A DNA stretch of 39,026 bases from Actinomycetes bacterium (GTDB lineage Bacteria; Actinomycetota; Coriobacteriia; WRKU01; WQUG01), in the NCBI GenBank assembly GCA_009785855.1, contig WQUG01000093.1, forward strand, positions 1 through 39,026, written 5' to 3'. The stretch's first letter is position 1. Each line of letters starts with the position of its first letter. Below are positions 23,350 to 31,218 of the stretch, piece after piece. Under the pieces are notes generated by a model. The model searched no databases. It saw only the letters and a program-made list of their open reading frames with translations, and had not been told where the DNA came from. The position numbers and the translations under genes are program-made.

Positions 23350-24881
23350 GAGCGCTTGATCTGGCGCTTGCTGCGCCGCAGACCCACGATCATCACCGCA
23401 AGAACGCCGCCAGAGAACGCCAGCGCGACCGCGACGGTCCCACCCTGCGTATCACCGGTCTGTGGGAGGGCCAGCAGGGGTTCGGACTTGGGCTTGGCCG
23501 TCGGCGATGCCGTCTCTGATACGACCGGTGGCTTCGTCTCTTCGACCGGTGACTCGACGGGCGGCTCAGCGGCTTTCTCAAACGTTGCCGTGAACGAACC
23601 GATGACCATCAGGCCGTTGGCGTCGGTGGCGCTGATGGTGAATTCGAAAGCGCCTTCCTCTGACGTCGTGCCGACCAGACGGCCCGTCGTCGGATCCAGC
23701 GTGATGCCTGTCGGTAACGTGCCGCTTTCCAGCGCATAGCTCACGGGAGTGAAGGTCGGGACGCTGGGGTCGTCGACCGAATAGCTGAACGTGGCGAGCG
23801 CCTCGTCGAGGGTCGTGTCAGTCGGGTAACTCAAGCCAGCGTCATCGTTCATATCAACGGTAGCCACCGGGTAGAACGAATAGGACCAGTCGGAGGAATC
23901 CACATACCATTCATAGTAGGTGAAATCAGTGAACGCCGGTACGGAAGACAGATCCATACCCCAACTGCTCAGATCGGTGTCGCGGTACAGATCGGTGGCA
24001 TCGAAGGTGATCGGGCCGGTGTCAGCGCCCGAGGCAGTAGAGGCCGGTCCCCCGGTGGGGCTGATCGGTCGGTCAGCCGGATCTGCAGTGAACGTATCTT
24101 GATCTGCCGACGCAAGCAGAACATCAGAGCCCAGAACATCCTGACCGCCGAGATAGCGCTGCGATGCCGTCGGTACGCCACTGAAGTCGCTGATGTGGTT
24201 GTATGACAGGTTCAGGATCGAGAAGGTGGTGCTGGGTAGCTGGGCGATGATGTCGTTACCGAAGTTGTTCCCGTTGAGATAGAGCATCGACAGCTTCGTC
24301 AAGCTGCTCAGGCCGGGCAGATCGGAAAGGGCGCTGTAGTTAAGCGAGAGCGACGTAAGGTTCGTGAACGTCCCAAGCCCGATGATCTGTGTCGTCGCAA
24401 CATCATAGGAGCTGTTGTTGAATCTCAAGATGATGAGATCGTTCGCCAAAGGCGTAAGCGGCGTCAGATCGACCACGCCGCTGGGCGTGGTATAACTCTG
24501 GATGTTGATCGAGTTCACCTCAGACATCTGGCCCAGTGGCGTCAGATCGCTGATAGTGACCTCGGCGAAGGTCACGCTCCCGATCTGCTTGGCGTACTGC
24601 AGACCCTCGAAGCTCGTGATCCCTGGATACGAGGCGCCGGGGCTTATGTTGCCCGTCATGTTGGCAAGTTCCGCCGCACTGATCGGTGTGGTAGCAGGGC
24701 GCGCTGGCGTGAACTTGTTCGCGTTGAGGTAGGCTTGGAGCTGCGGATCGGGTACCACGTTAGTATCGCCCACCGCGGCGTAGGCGAAACTTGTCGTCGA
24801 CGCAAGCAAGGCTACCGTGGTCACGATGACCAGACAGAGCTTCGCCAGACGTGCGACTTTGTTCTTCACGGTTCTCTTCAT
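23346..24881 (-). CDS. Cell-wall-anchored leucine-rich-repeat surface protein (LPQTG)
   Basis: The 511-residue secreted protein has a signal peptide (basic start, hydrophobic 14-28, likely cleavage after AYA near residue 35). Leucine-rich repeats follow at about 90-250 (NLTSLSLNYSALSDLPGLSSLTKL and similar units, internalin-like), then a Ser/Asp/Tyr-rich middle. An Ig-like putative cadherin/PKD-type module (LPTGITLDPTTGRLVGT) lies at about 400-435 and a Pro/Glu/Thr/Lys spacer after it. The C-terminus is a sortase signal: LPQTG at 472-476, a hydrophobic span and a basic tail (RRSKRQIKRS). The ATG at 24881 is preceded by AGAAGGAATA. Codon use is AT-richer than in the housekeeping genes around it, consistent with a fast-evolving or acquired surface adhesin. 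The binding target is unknown. Confidence 0.88.
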   Translation of the reverse strand: MKRTVKNKVARLAKLCLVIVTTVALLASTTSFAYAAVGDTNVVPDPQLQAYLNANKFTPARPATTPISAAELANMTGNISPGASYPGITSFEGLQYAKQIGSVTFAEVTISDLTPLGQMSEVNSINIQSYTTPSGVVDLTPLTPLANDLIILRFNNSSYDVATTQIIGLGTFTNLTSLSLNYSALSDLPGLSSLTKLSMLYLNGNNFGNDIIAQLPSTTFSILNLSYNHISDFSGVPTASQRYLGGQDVLGSDVLLASADQDTFTADPADRPISPTGGPASTASGADTGPITFDATDLYRDTDLSSWGMDLSSVPAFTDFTYYEWYVDSSDWSYSFYPVATVDMNDDAGLSYPTDTTLDEALATFSYSVDDPSVPTFTPVSYALESGTLPTGITLDPTTGRLVGTTSEEGAFEFTISATDANGLMVIGSFTATFEKAAEPPVESPVEETKPPVVSETASPTAKPKSEPLLALPQTGDTQGGTVAVALAFSGGVLAVMIVGLRRSKRQIKRS

Positions 24882-25040
24882 TATTCCTTCTCCCTTTCTC
24901 CCCCTCCACAGACGATCCTGCTGTGCCGGATCGAACTGCGGCTTATATTGTAGCATTTTAGTCGAGGTACATGGGAATAATGTTTAATGATTGAAATATT
25001 ATTTCGAAGGTCAGAGCGTAGGAGTAAGGAGCGCTCATAT

Positions 25041-25075
25041 AAAAAGGGGGGTCGCACCTCTGGGTGCGACCCCCC
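25041..25075 (-). terminator. Strong intrinsic terminator downstream of the ferredoxin gene
   Basis: Read on the minus strand, GGGGGGTCGCACC (25075-25063), a four-base loop and GGTGCGACCCCCC (25058-25046) form a perfect 13-bp stem followed by TTTTT. It starts 24 bases after the ferredoxin stop. The flanking 24882-25040 is AT-rich upstream sequence of the surface-protein gene, with no other gene visible. Confidence 0.9.
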
Positions 25076-25098
25076 TGCTGAGAGAACGTCGGGCGCGT

Positions 25099-25275
25099 TC
25101 AGTCCATCGACAGCGCGCCACTGGGGCAGTCATCCACGCAGATACCGCACTCGATGCAGTCATCCGGACGTGCGAGCACCGCGACGTCGGTGAGGTCATA
25201 ACAGCCGTTGGGGCAATCATCGACGCAGGTACCACAGGCGGTACACAGGTCCTTGTTTACGACGGGTACTGACAT
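25099..25275 (-). CDS. Small 2x[4Fe-4S] ferredoxin
   Basis: The 58-residue protein starts MSVPVVNKDLC and holds two classic cluster motifs. CTACGTCVDDCP covers residues 11-22, with a further Cys25. CIECGICVDDCP covers residues 40-51. Each CxxCxxCxxxCP set supplies three ligands to one cluster and one to the other, giving a clostridial-type low-potential electron carrier. The ATG has AAAGGATAGGAAC upstream. It stands alone between a strong terminator and a divergent gene, so no dedicated partner oxidoreductase is indicated by context. Such ferredoxins are typical of anaerobes. Confidence 0.93.
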   Translation of the reverse strand: MSVPVVNKDLCTACGTCVDDCPNGCYDLTDVAVLARPDDCIECGICVDDCPSGALSMD

Positions 25276-25362
25276 GTTCCTATCCTTTCTCTCGCAGAAA
25301 CATCAGCTTCTCTTTCCTTGCTATGGTACCACGTTTCGCCCGATGCGAGGTCGGCGCTCTGT

Positions 25363-25368
25363 TAGTAT
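25363..25368 (+). promoter_or_regulatory. Candidate -10 element for a leaderless transcript
   Basis: TAGTAT ends six bases before the ATG at 25375, the spacing expected when transcription starts at the A of the start codon. No Shine-Dalgarno sequence precedes that ATG. No good -35 hexamer is visible. Confidence 0.4.
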
Positions 25369-25374
25369 GAGTGT

Positions 25375-26715
25375 ATGGTTGAAACGATCTCCCTGAAACG
25401 CTTGAGCTCAGACGGAAGCGCGGTCGGCCGTCTTGCGGACGGACGGGCGGTCTTCGTCGATTACGGCTGTCCCGGCGACGTCGTCCGCGTGATGATCGAC
25501 GAGGACCGCCCACGCTTCGCGCGCGGGCATGTGGGCGCACTCGTCCAGGCGAGCCCCCTGCGCGTGACTCCTCCCTGCCCCCACTTCGGCTGGGGTGCTT
25601 GCGGGGGCTGCCGGTGGCAACACCTGCTGCCGAGCGCCGCTCTGGCCGCGAAGCGCGATGCGATCATCGACGCGATGCAGCGGATCGCAGGGATCGCCGA
25701 TGCGGAGTCCCTGACGCTTCCGATCATCGGCTCGCCTGCAGACTATGAGTATCGCAACAAGATCGAACTGGACGCGCGCACGGTGCGCGGTCACCTCAGC
25801 CTGGGGCTGCACCGCGCGGGCTCGGCCGAACTGGTCGAACCGGGGAGCTGTCCGCTCTTCAGCGCCCCCTTCAAGGACCTGCTGAACTCAGTTCAGGGGG
25901 CCCTGCGCTACAGCCTCGGCTCTGCCGATGTCGGGCTGTCGCGCGTGGCGCTGCGCTACTCAGCGCGGACCAAGTCCTTTGAGCTCGCCTGCATGACCCG
26001 ACCCGGCTCGTTTCCGCGCGCCCGGGTCGCGAGCACGTGTAAGGCCGCCTGTCCCGAGATCACGAGCATCGTCCGCGTCATGCAGAAGACGACGGCCGGC
26101 CGCGGCAGCCGTAAGCACCCCATCCCTGTCCTGAAGGGGGTAGAGGCGCTCTTCGGGGCGGGCTACTGGAAGGAGCGTCTCGCAGGGTTCCCGTACAAGG
26201 TCAGCGCCCCCTCGTTCTTCCAGGTCAACACCGCCGCGACCGAGGGACTGGTAGAGATCGTCAAGGCGGCCCTTGAGCTCGACGGAAGCGAACACGCCTG
26301 CGACCTCTACAGCGGGGTCGGCGCCTTCAGCCTGCCTCTGGCTGCCTCTGCCAGGCGCTTGACCGTCGTCGAGTCCTCGGGACCCGCCGTACGTGACCTG
26401 CGGCGTAACCTGGCCGAGGCTGATCTCTCGGCAGAGGTCATCGCCGGACAACTCGGCCGCGACACCGAGGATATCGGGCAGCCCGACGCCGTACTCGTCG
26501 ACCCGCCCCGGGCAGGGCTCAGCGCCGCGGCGATCTGCGCGATCGAGCAGATGGCGCCTGAACGTCTTGTCTACGTCAGTTGCGATCCGGCCACTCTTGC
26601 GCGCGATCTGCGCTTGTTGACGGCGTCCTCTTTCCGTCTGGAAAGTCTGCGCCCGGTCGATCTCTTCCCCCAGACTCCCCATGTCGAGTGTGTCGCGAAA
26701 CTGAGGAAGGTCTGA
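25375..26715 (+). CDS. TrmA/RlmD-family RNA 5-methyluridine methyltransferase
   Basis: The 446-residue enzyme should methylate C5 of a uridine in 23S rRNA or tRNA, using SAM. It has an N-terminal TRAM-like RNA-binding domain (residues 1-60) and a [4Fe-4S] site with Cys68, Cys76, Cys79 and Cys159 (CPHFGWGACGGC and GSCPLF). The class I methyltransferase core carries FFQVNT at 281-286, LYSGVGAFSLPLA at 311-323 and VDPPRAG at 375-381. The catalytic Cys403 sits in YVSCDPATLARDL. The iron-sulfur motif favours the RlmD/RlmCD branch over TrmA, but the target base cannot be told from sequence. The ATG lacks a ribosome site, so translation may be leaderless. The GCS-type ligase gene follows after 42 bases. 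Confidence 0.9.
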   Translation: MVETISLKRLSSDGSAVGRLADGRAVFVDYGCPGDVVRVMIDEDRPRFARGHVGALVQASPLRVTPPCPHFGWGACGGCRWQHLLPSAALAAKRDAIIDAMQRIAGIADAESLTLPIIGSPADYEYRNKIELDARTVRGHLSLGLHRAGSAELVEPGSCPLFSAPFKDLLNSVQGALRYSLGSADVGLSRVALRYSARTKSFELACMTRPGSFPRARVASTCKAACPEITSIVRVMQKTTAGRGSRKHPIPVLKGVEALFGAGYWKERLAGFPYKVSAPSFFQVNTAATEGLVEIVKAALELDGSEHACDLYSGVGAFSLPLAASARRLTVVESSGPAVRDLRRNLAEADLSAEVIAGQLGRDTEDIGQPDAVLVDPPRAGLSAAAICAIEQMAPERLVYVSCDPATLARDLRLLTASSFRLESLRPVDLFPQTPHVECVAKLRKV

Positions 26716-26757
26716 GTCTGCAGTGCCCTGGATACCTCCCACCAGAAAGAGACGCCT

Positions 26758-28017
26758 ATGAACGCTGAGCGCCCGAGCGACTTGCACGCCCGCAACATCC
26801 AGGCCATCGCTGCCTATCTGAGCAGCGGCGACAAGGCCTGCGCCTGCCGGCTCGGCCTCGAGCTTGAGCAGTTCGTCATGACCGACGAGGGGGCCAGCGT
26901 AGCCTACTTCGGCCCTGAGGGCATCGAGGATCTGCTGAGGTCTTTGCGCGGCGCCTATGAGTCCGAGATCCGGGAGGGCGCCCATCTGATCGGGCTGGCC
27001 CGGCCCGGCACCACGCTCACCTTGGAGCCAGGCGCCCAGGTCGAGATCAGCACGGGGCCCTTCTGTCGCATCCACCAGCTGGAGGAAAGCTATGAGCTCT
27101 TCCGCGCGGAGATCGAGGCGGTGCTGCAGGGGCGGGGCCAACACCTCAAGGCGACGGGCTATCGACCCGACCTGCGCGCCGATGAGGTCGAGCTGATCCC
27201 GAAGGACCGCTACCGCTTCATGGATGCGCATTTCGCCCGGACCGGCTCCCGCGGACGCCAGATGATGCGAGGCAGCGCCGCGACCCAGATCTCGATCGAC
27301 TATACCGGAGAGCGCGACGCCGTCTTCAAGATGCGGGTCGCCACGCTCATCGGCCCACTGCTGGCGCTGGCCTGCGACTCTGCGACCCGCTATGAGGGCG
27401 CCGAGGCTTCCGAGCGCATGATCCGCACGATGATCTGGGATGACGTCGACGCGGCGCGCGCGGGCACCGTCGCGGGGCTCTTCGAGCCTGACTTCGGATT
27501 CGCTGCCTACGCGCGCGCGCTGGCCGCCGCTCCCCTCGTGGTCGAGCCCCGCGCCGACGGCAGCTACGGGGACTGCGACGGCACAAGCGCCGCCGAGCTC
27601 TATGCCCGACGCCTGATGACCCGCGCAGAGATCGAGCACCTGCTCTCGATGTTCTTCTTCGACGTACGCCTGAAGAACTACGTCGAGATCCGCATGGCCG
27701 ATTCCGTCGATATCTCCCTGGCTCTGGGCCTGACGGCACTGATCAAGGGCCTGTTCTACGACGCAGACGCGCTCGGGCGCCTCGCCGATCTGCTGTCACT
27801 GGATACGCGCAGCGCAAAAGATGTCGCCTGCGCCAAGCAGGAACTGCGCCAGGCCGGCTATCAGGGCATGGTCTACGGACGCAGCGCCGGTTCCTGGCTC
27901 GACCTGCTCGTCGAGCTTGCCCAGGATGGCCTGCCTGAAGAGGAGCGGCACTATCTGGACGCACTCGCAGGCCTGATCGTCGCACGAAGGAGCCCCCGCG
28001 ATGAAGTCAGTGACTGA
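26758..28017 (+). CDS. Glutamate-cysteine ligase family protein (GCS2 type)
   Basis: The 419-residue protein resembles the GCS2/EgtA branch of gamma-glutamate ligases, which join the gamma-carboxyl of glutamate to an amine such as cysteine using ATP. Visible family features are LGLELEQFVMT at 32-42, LTLEPGAQVEISTGP at about 87-101, KDRYRFMDAHF, MRGSAATQISIDY and KNYVEIRMADS. The acidic residues in ELEQ and EPGAQVEIS are where the metal-binding glutamates lie in the family. A Shine-Dalgarno-like AAAGAGA precedes the ATG. The last 17 bases overlap the next gene, a circularly permuted ATP-grasp ligase, so the two very likely act in sequence. The product could be gamma-glutamylcysteine or another gamma-glutamyl amide; the amine substrate is not determined. 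Confidence 0.82.
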   Translation: MNAERPSDLHARNIQAIAAYLSSGDKACACRLGLELEQFVMTDEGASVAYFGPEGIEDLLRSLRGAYESEIREGAHLIGLARPGTTLTLEPGAQVEISTGPFCRIHQLEESYELFRAEIEAVLQGRGQHLKATGYRPDLRADEVELIPKDRYRFMDAHFARTGSRGRQMMRGSAATQISIDYTGERDAVFKMRVATLIGPLLALACDSATRYEGAEASERMIRTMIWDDVDAARAGTVAGLFEPDFGFAAYARALAAAPLVVEPRADGSYGDCDGTSAAELYARRLMTRAEIEHLLSMFFFDVRLKNYVEIRMADSVDISLALGLTALIKGLFYDADALGRLADLLSLDTRSAKDVACAKQELRQAGYQGMVYGRSAGSWLDLLVELAQDGLPEEERHYLDALAGLIVARRSPRDEVSD

Positions 28018-29380
28018 GCTTCATAAGGAATACGAGAGCATCGCCCTGGGTCTGGAAGGCCTTGACCTTGCCGGACAGCGGATCGCGGCCCGCGCCATGG
28101 CGCACTCGAGCGCCCTGTATCAGGGCGCGGTCATCGAATTCGCCTACCTGCCCCAGCTCTATCCCCCCGCGGTCATCTGCGCGCTGCGCGAGGAGACCTC
28201 GACTTTGTACGGGATACTGGCCAAGGTCATCGCCCGCTACCGGTCCGATCCGCTCTATCGCAGGCTCTTCGGTTTCGATCCGCGCCTTGAGGAGCTCATC
28301 TGTCTTGACCCCGGCTACGCAAGTCCCATCCCGATCATGCGCGCCGACATCTTCTACCAGGTGGACAGCGGTGATTTCAAGTTCTGCGAGCTTAACACCG
28401 ACGGCGCCTCAGCGATGAACGAGGACCGTGAGCTCTGCCGCGCGATCCAGCACACACCGGCGTTCAGGGCTTTCGAACAGAGGGGCTATGATCTCAGGCC
28501 CTTTGAGCTCTTCGAGAGCTGGATCGACGTGTTCCTGGGCATCTACGCGGACTGGGCGGGTCGCAGAGGCCAGCGCGGGCAGACGGCCCCGCGCGTGGCG
28601 ATCGTCGACTTCCTGGATAAAGCGACCACTGCAGAACAGGAGGAGTTCGCGCGACGCTTCCGTAAGCGCGGGCTGGACTGTGAGGTCATCGATATCCGCA
28701 GCCTGCGCTGGGACGGGAACCGGCTGGCCGATGCGAAGGGAGGACCGCTGGACGCCGTGTATCGTCGCGCGGTCACGACCGACATCATGGCGCAGTTCGA
28801 TGAGGTCGGCGACTTCCTTGCGGCGGTGCGAAACGGCGCCGTTTGTCTCGTCGGAGGCTTTCAGACCCAGATCGCGCATGCCAAGATCATCTTCGAGGTC
28901 CTGCGCCGCGACGAGACCCTCTCTCGTCTCACAGAAGACGAGGCCGCCTTCGTCAAAGCCCATATCCCGGCGACCTGGCGTCTGGAGGAGACGGCGATCG
29001 ATCTGGCGGAGGTGCTCAGCACCAAGGACGCCTGGATCATCAAGCCCCTCGATCTCTATGCAGCTTCCGGGGTCGTCGCCGGACGAGGGGTCGACCAGGA
29101 GCAGTGGGAACGGATCATCAAAGAGCGCGTCGATACCGGCTTCATCATCCAGGAGTACGTCGAGCAGTACCAAAGCAGCAACATCCGTAACGTCTTCTCA
29201 TTGCCCGTTGCCGGCGAGCCCCAGCAACTCCGTGAGCCGCAGCTGGAACCGTTCCAGCATCTCACCGGGCTCTACCTCTATGCAGGGAAGCTTGCGGGCA
29301 TCTATTCGCGCGCGGGCCAGGAAGAACTCATCTTCGGGCATGCCGGCGGGCTGACGCTCGCCAGCTTCCAGGTAGCCTGA
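28001..29380 (+). CDS. Circularly permuted ATP-grasp ligase (glutathionylspermidine-synthase-like)
   Basis: The 459-residue protein resembles the circularly permuted ATP-grasp group that includes glutathionylspermidine synthetase domains. DSGDFKFCELNTDGASAMNEDRELC (split here as residues 126 to about 150) holds the conserved Glu-x-Asn-x-Asp ligand cluster. A DFLDKATTAEQEEF segment is followed by VYRRAVTTDIM, and WIIKPLDLYAASGVVAG near 345-361 holds the ATP-grasp lysine and flexible loop. IIQEYVEQY and a C-terminal LYLYAGKLAGIYSRAG segment complete the fold. GAAGGAG precedes the ATG inside the upstream ligase gene. These enzymes form amide bonds to peptide carboxylates, so it probably extends the gamma-glutamyl product of its partner. 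This could yield a glutathione-like or polyamine-conjugated small thiol; the chemistry is inferred. Confidence 0.78.
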   Translation: MKSVTELHKEYESIALGLEGLDLAGQRIAARAMAHSSALYQGAVIEFAYLPQLYPPAVICALREETSTLYGILAKVIARYRSDPLYRRLFGFDPRLEELICLDPGYASPIPIMRADIFYQVDSGDFKFCELNTDGASAMNEDRELCRAIQHTPAFRAFEQRGYDLRPFELFESWIDVFLGIYADWAGRRGQRGQTAPRVAIVDFLDKATTAEQEEFARRFRKRGLDCEVIDIRSLRWDGNRLADAKGGPLDAVYRRAVTTDIMAQFDEVGDFLAAVRNGAVCLVGGFQTQIAHAKIIFEVLRRDETLSRLTEDEAAFVKAHIPATWRLEETAIDLAEVLSTKDAWIIKPLDLYAASGVVAGRGVDQEQWERIIKERVDTGFIIQEYVEQYQSSNIRNVFSLPVAGEPQQLREPQLEPFQHLTGLYLYAGKLAGIYSRAGQEELIFGHAGGLTLASFQVA

Positions 29381-29398
29381 CAACAGCCAGACGTGAAA

Positions 29399-29480
29399 TG
29401 GATGCTTGCTGGCAAGGCGCTGCGAAGCGTGGCGGCCTTTAGGCCGCGAGCTTCGCAGCAACACAGCCAACAAGCATCCA
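29399..29480. repeat. 82-bp nested palindrome between convergent genes
   Basis: The element is a single long imperfect hairpin: TGGATGCTTG (29399-29408) with its complement at 29471-29480, GCTGCGAAGC (29419-29428) with 29450-29459, and GCGGCCT (29432-29438) with 29441-29447 around a TT loop. There is no T-run outside the outer arms. It lies between the convergent ATP-grasp and divIVA genes and may act as a bidirectional terminator or be a REP-like repeat. Confidence 0.7.
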
Positions 29481-29487
29481 GGCGCGT

Positions 29488-30300
29488 CTAGTCGATTTCC
29501 TCTATATCGAGGTCGTCATTATCCATATCGCCCCACTGCTCAGCTGCCGGAGCTTCCTGCTTCTGGGCAGGGGCCTCCGCTGGCGCCGGGGCAGGAGTCG
29601 GCTCGCCCTCGCCTGCGGCTGGAATCGAGACCGGAGGGATCTCGAAGAAGTCCGTATCGTCAAGCGCCGCCGCCATGGGATCCGGAGCGTCCTGTGGCGC
29701 CACCGCAGCTGGAGCCTGCTGAACAGGCTGCTGCCCGGGCGCAGCTTCGTCGCGCTTCGCCGCCTGCAGCTCCTTTTCTGCCTCTTGAGACATCGGGACC
29801 GCCTTGACCGCAGTCCGTGCCTGGGACTCGATGCGACGTACATCGCGCAGGAAGCTGTCGAGTTGCGCGACATACCTTCTGCGGAACTGCTCCTCTTCTT
29901 CCTGAAGACGGGCGAGACTCCCCACAAGCTTGTGATGTTTCTGCCGGGCCTCGGCCGCATAGCTTTCCGACTCCTGACGCAGTTTCTCAAGTTCGGAGGC
30001 GTGCTGCTTACGGGCCTCGACGAGCATCTCCTCGCTCTGCACCCGGGCCTTCTCCAGCATGTCATCTGCAGCCTTCTGGGCGGTCAGGAGGGTGTGGTTG
30101 ATCGTGTTGCGCTCCGCCTCAAGGTTAGCGCCCTGGGACTCAAGCGCCGCGACCTTCTCTTCCAGAGTCTGGATCTGTTTCGCGGCAGAATCGATCTCGA
30201 CCGCCAACTGGTCGAGGAATCCGTCGACCTCATCCTCACGATAGCCCCTCATCCCACGGGCGAACTCCTTTTGGTGGATATCCAGGGCAGTGATCTTCAT
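29488..30300 (-). CDS. divIVA: DivIVA-domain cell division/polarity protein
   Basis: The 270-residue protein begins MKITALDIHQKEFARGMRGY and continues REDEVDGFLDQL, the membrane-curvature-binding head of DivIVA (residues 1-35). A long coiled coil (about 35-175) follows, rich in Glu, Lys, Gln and Ala. The tail is Pro/Ala/Glu-rich, low complexity, ending in an acidic cluster (DMDNDDLDIEEID). In related bacteria DivIVA recruits partners to poles and septa; in actinobacteria (Wag31) it directs polar growth. The ATG at 30300 has GAAGGAAC upstream. It is the last gene of the pgeF-pst-phoU-yggS-sepF-proC run, the usual place for divIVA after sepF. Confidence 0.92.
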   Translation of the reverse strand: MKITALDIHQKEFARGMRGYREDEVDGFLDQLAVEIDSAAKQIQTLEEKVAALESQGANLEAERNTINHTLLTAQKAADDMLEKARVQSEEMLVEARKQHASELEKLRQESESYAAEARQKHHKLVGSLARLQEEEEQFRRRYVAQLDSFLRDVRRIESQARTAVKAVPMSQEAEKELQAAKRDEAAPGQQPVQQAPAAVAPQDAPDPMAAALDDTDFFEIPPVSIPAAGEGEPTPAPAPAEAPAQKQEAPAAEQWGDMDNDDLDIEEID

Positions 30301-30347
30301 GGTCGTTCCTTCACAGTCGTTGTGGGGCTTCGTCGTTTGACATTGTA

Positions 30348-31202
30348 TCACGCTTTCGTTGCATCGTCCGGGTCCTCGTCGAGCCCCTGCTTGAGGGTCC
30401 GGGCCACGGCGGCATCGACCGCGTTGGTGAAGGCGGCGCGCAGGCCCGCGTTCTCGAGTTCTGCGAGCGCGACGGCCGTTGTCCCTCCGGGACTTGAGAC
30501 CACATCGATCAGCGATTCAGGCTGCATGCCGCTTTCCTGAAGCAGTCGCGCCGTCCCGAGCATCGTCTGTTCGGTGAGTTCGACCGCCAGGGCCAGAGGG
30601 AGTCCATGCATCACTCCCGCCCGTATCAGAGCGCTTGCCACCAGGGCGAAATAGGCGGGTCCGCTCCCGGAGACCGCCGTACCGGCAGGCTGCAGTTCCT
30701 CGGCAACGACACAGGCGCGTCCGACGCTTTCAAAGAGTTTCACGACCGACTTCAGCGCGGTCTTCGTCACATGCGTCCCCGGGGTCAGCAACGACATCGC
30801 CTCGCCGACCATCGCCGGCGTGTTGGGCATCACGCGCACGACGGGGGTCCCCTCTTCGACTTCTGCCTGGAGCTGGTCTGTCGTGACCCCTCCCGCGATA
30901 GAGACCAGCAGGGCTCCGTTCAGACGATCCCGCAGCTGCTGGAGCACGGGGGTGACCGTCTCAGGATGGACCGCGAGCAGACAGATGTCGCCCGCGCCCA
31001 GCTCAAGTTGCGTGACCTGAGCCAGACAGGTCACTCCCGGGAACTCGCGGGCGAGCTCGGAGCGCCGCGTCAGACCGGGCTCAACGACCACCGCATGACG
31101 CGGATCGACCAGCCCGCACTTCAGAAAGCCGGCCAGAAGCGCTGAGCCCATCTTGCCAGCGCCGATCACCGCCACACGACCTGGATTGTTCTGTATCGCC
31201 AT
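30348..31202 (-). CDS. proC: Pyrroline-5-carboxylate reductase
   Basis: The 284-residue enzyme performs the last proline step, reducing pyrroline-5-carboxylate with NAD(P)H. The Rossmann start VAVIGAGKMGSALLAGF lies at about residues 10-26. Further hallmarks are LAVHPETVTPVL, SIAGGVTTDQL, VRVMPNTPAMVGEAMSLL and the C-terminal signature with LIDVVSSPGGTTAVALAELENAG. The ATG at 31202 follows a GGAG-type ribosome site; upstream in-frame residues do not resemble the family. It sits between sepF and divIVA, a position seen in several Gram-positive division clusters, and complements proB-proA 25 kb away in this window. Confidence 0.95.
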   Translation of the reverse strand: MAIQNNPGRVAVIGAGKMGSALLAGFLKCGLVDPRHAVVVEPGLTRRSELAREFPGVTCLAQVTQLELGAGDICLLAVHPETVTPVLQQLRDRLNGALLVSIAGGVTTDQLQAEVEEGTPVVRVMPNTPAMVGEAMSLLTPGTHVTKTALKSVVKLFESVGRACVVAEELQPAGTAVSGSGPAYFALVASALIRAGVMHGLPLALAVELTEQTMLGTARLLQESGMQPESLIDVVSSPGGTTAVALAELENAGLRAAFTNAVDAAVARTLKQGLDEDPDDATKA

Positions 31203-31218
31203 GTACTCCACTTTCTCC

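Noticed and set aside
25960..27639. A 559-codon minus-strand open frame opposite the methyltransferase and GCS-type ligase
   Set aside because: It spans two unrelated plus-strand genes and their gap, and its translation is biased Asp/Arg/Leu/Gly; it is a shadow frame.
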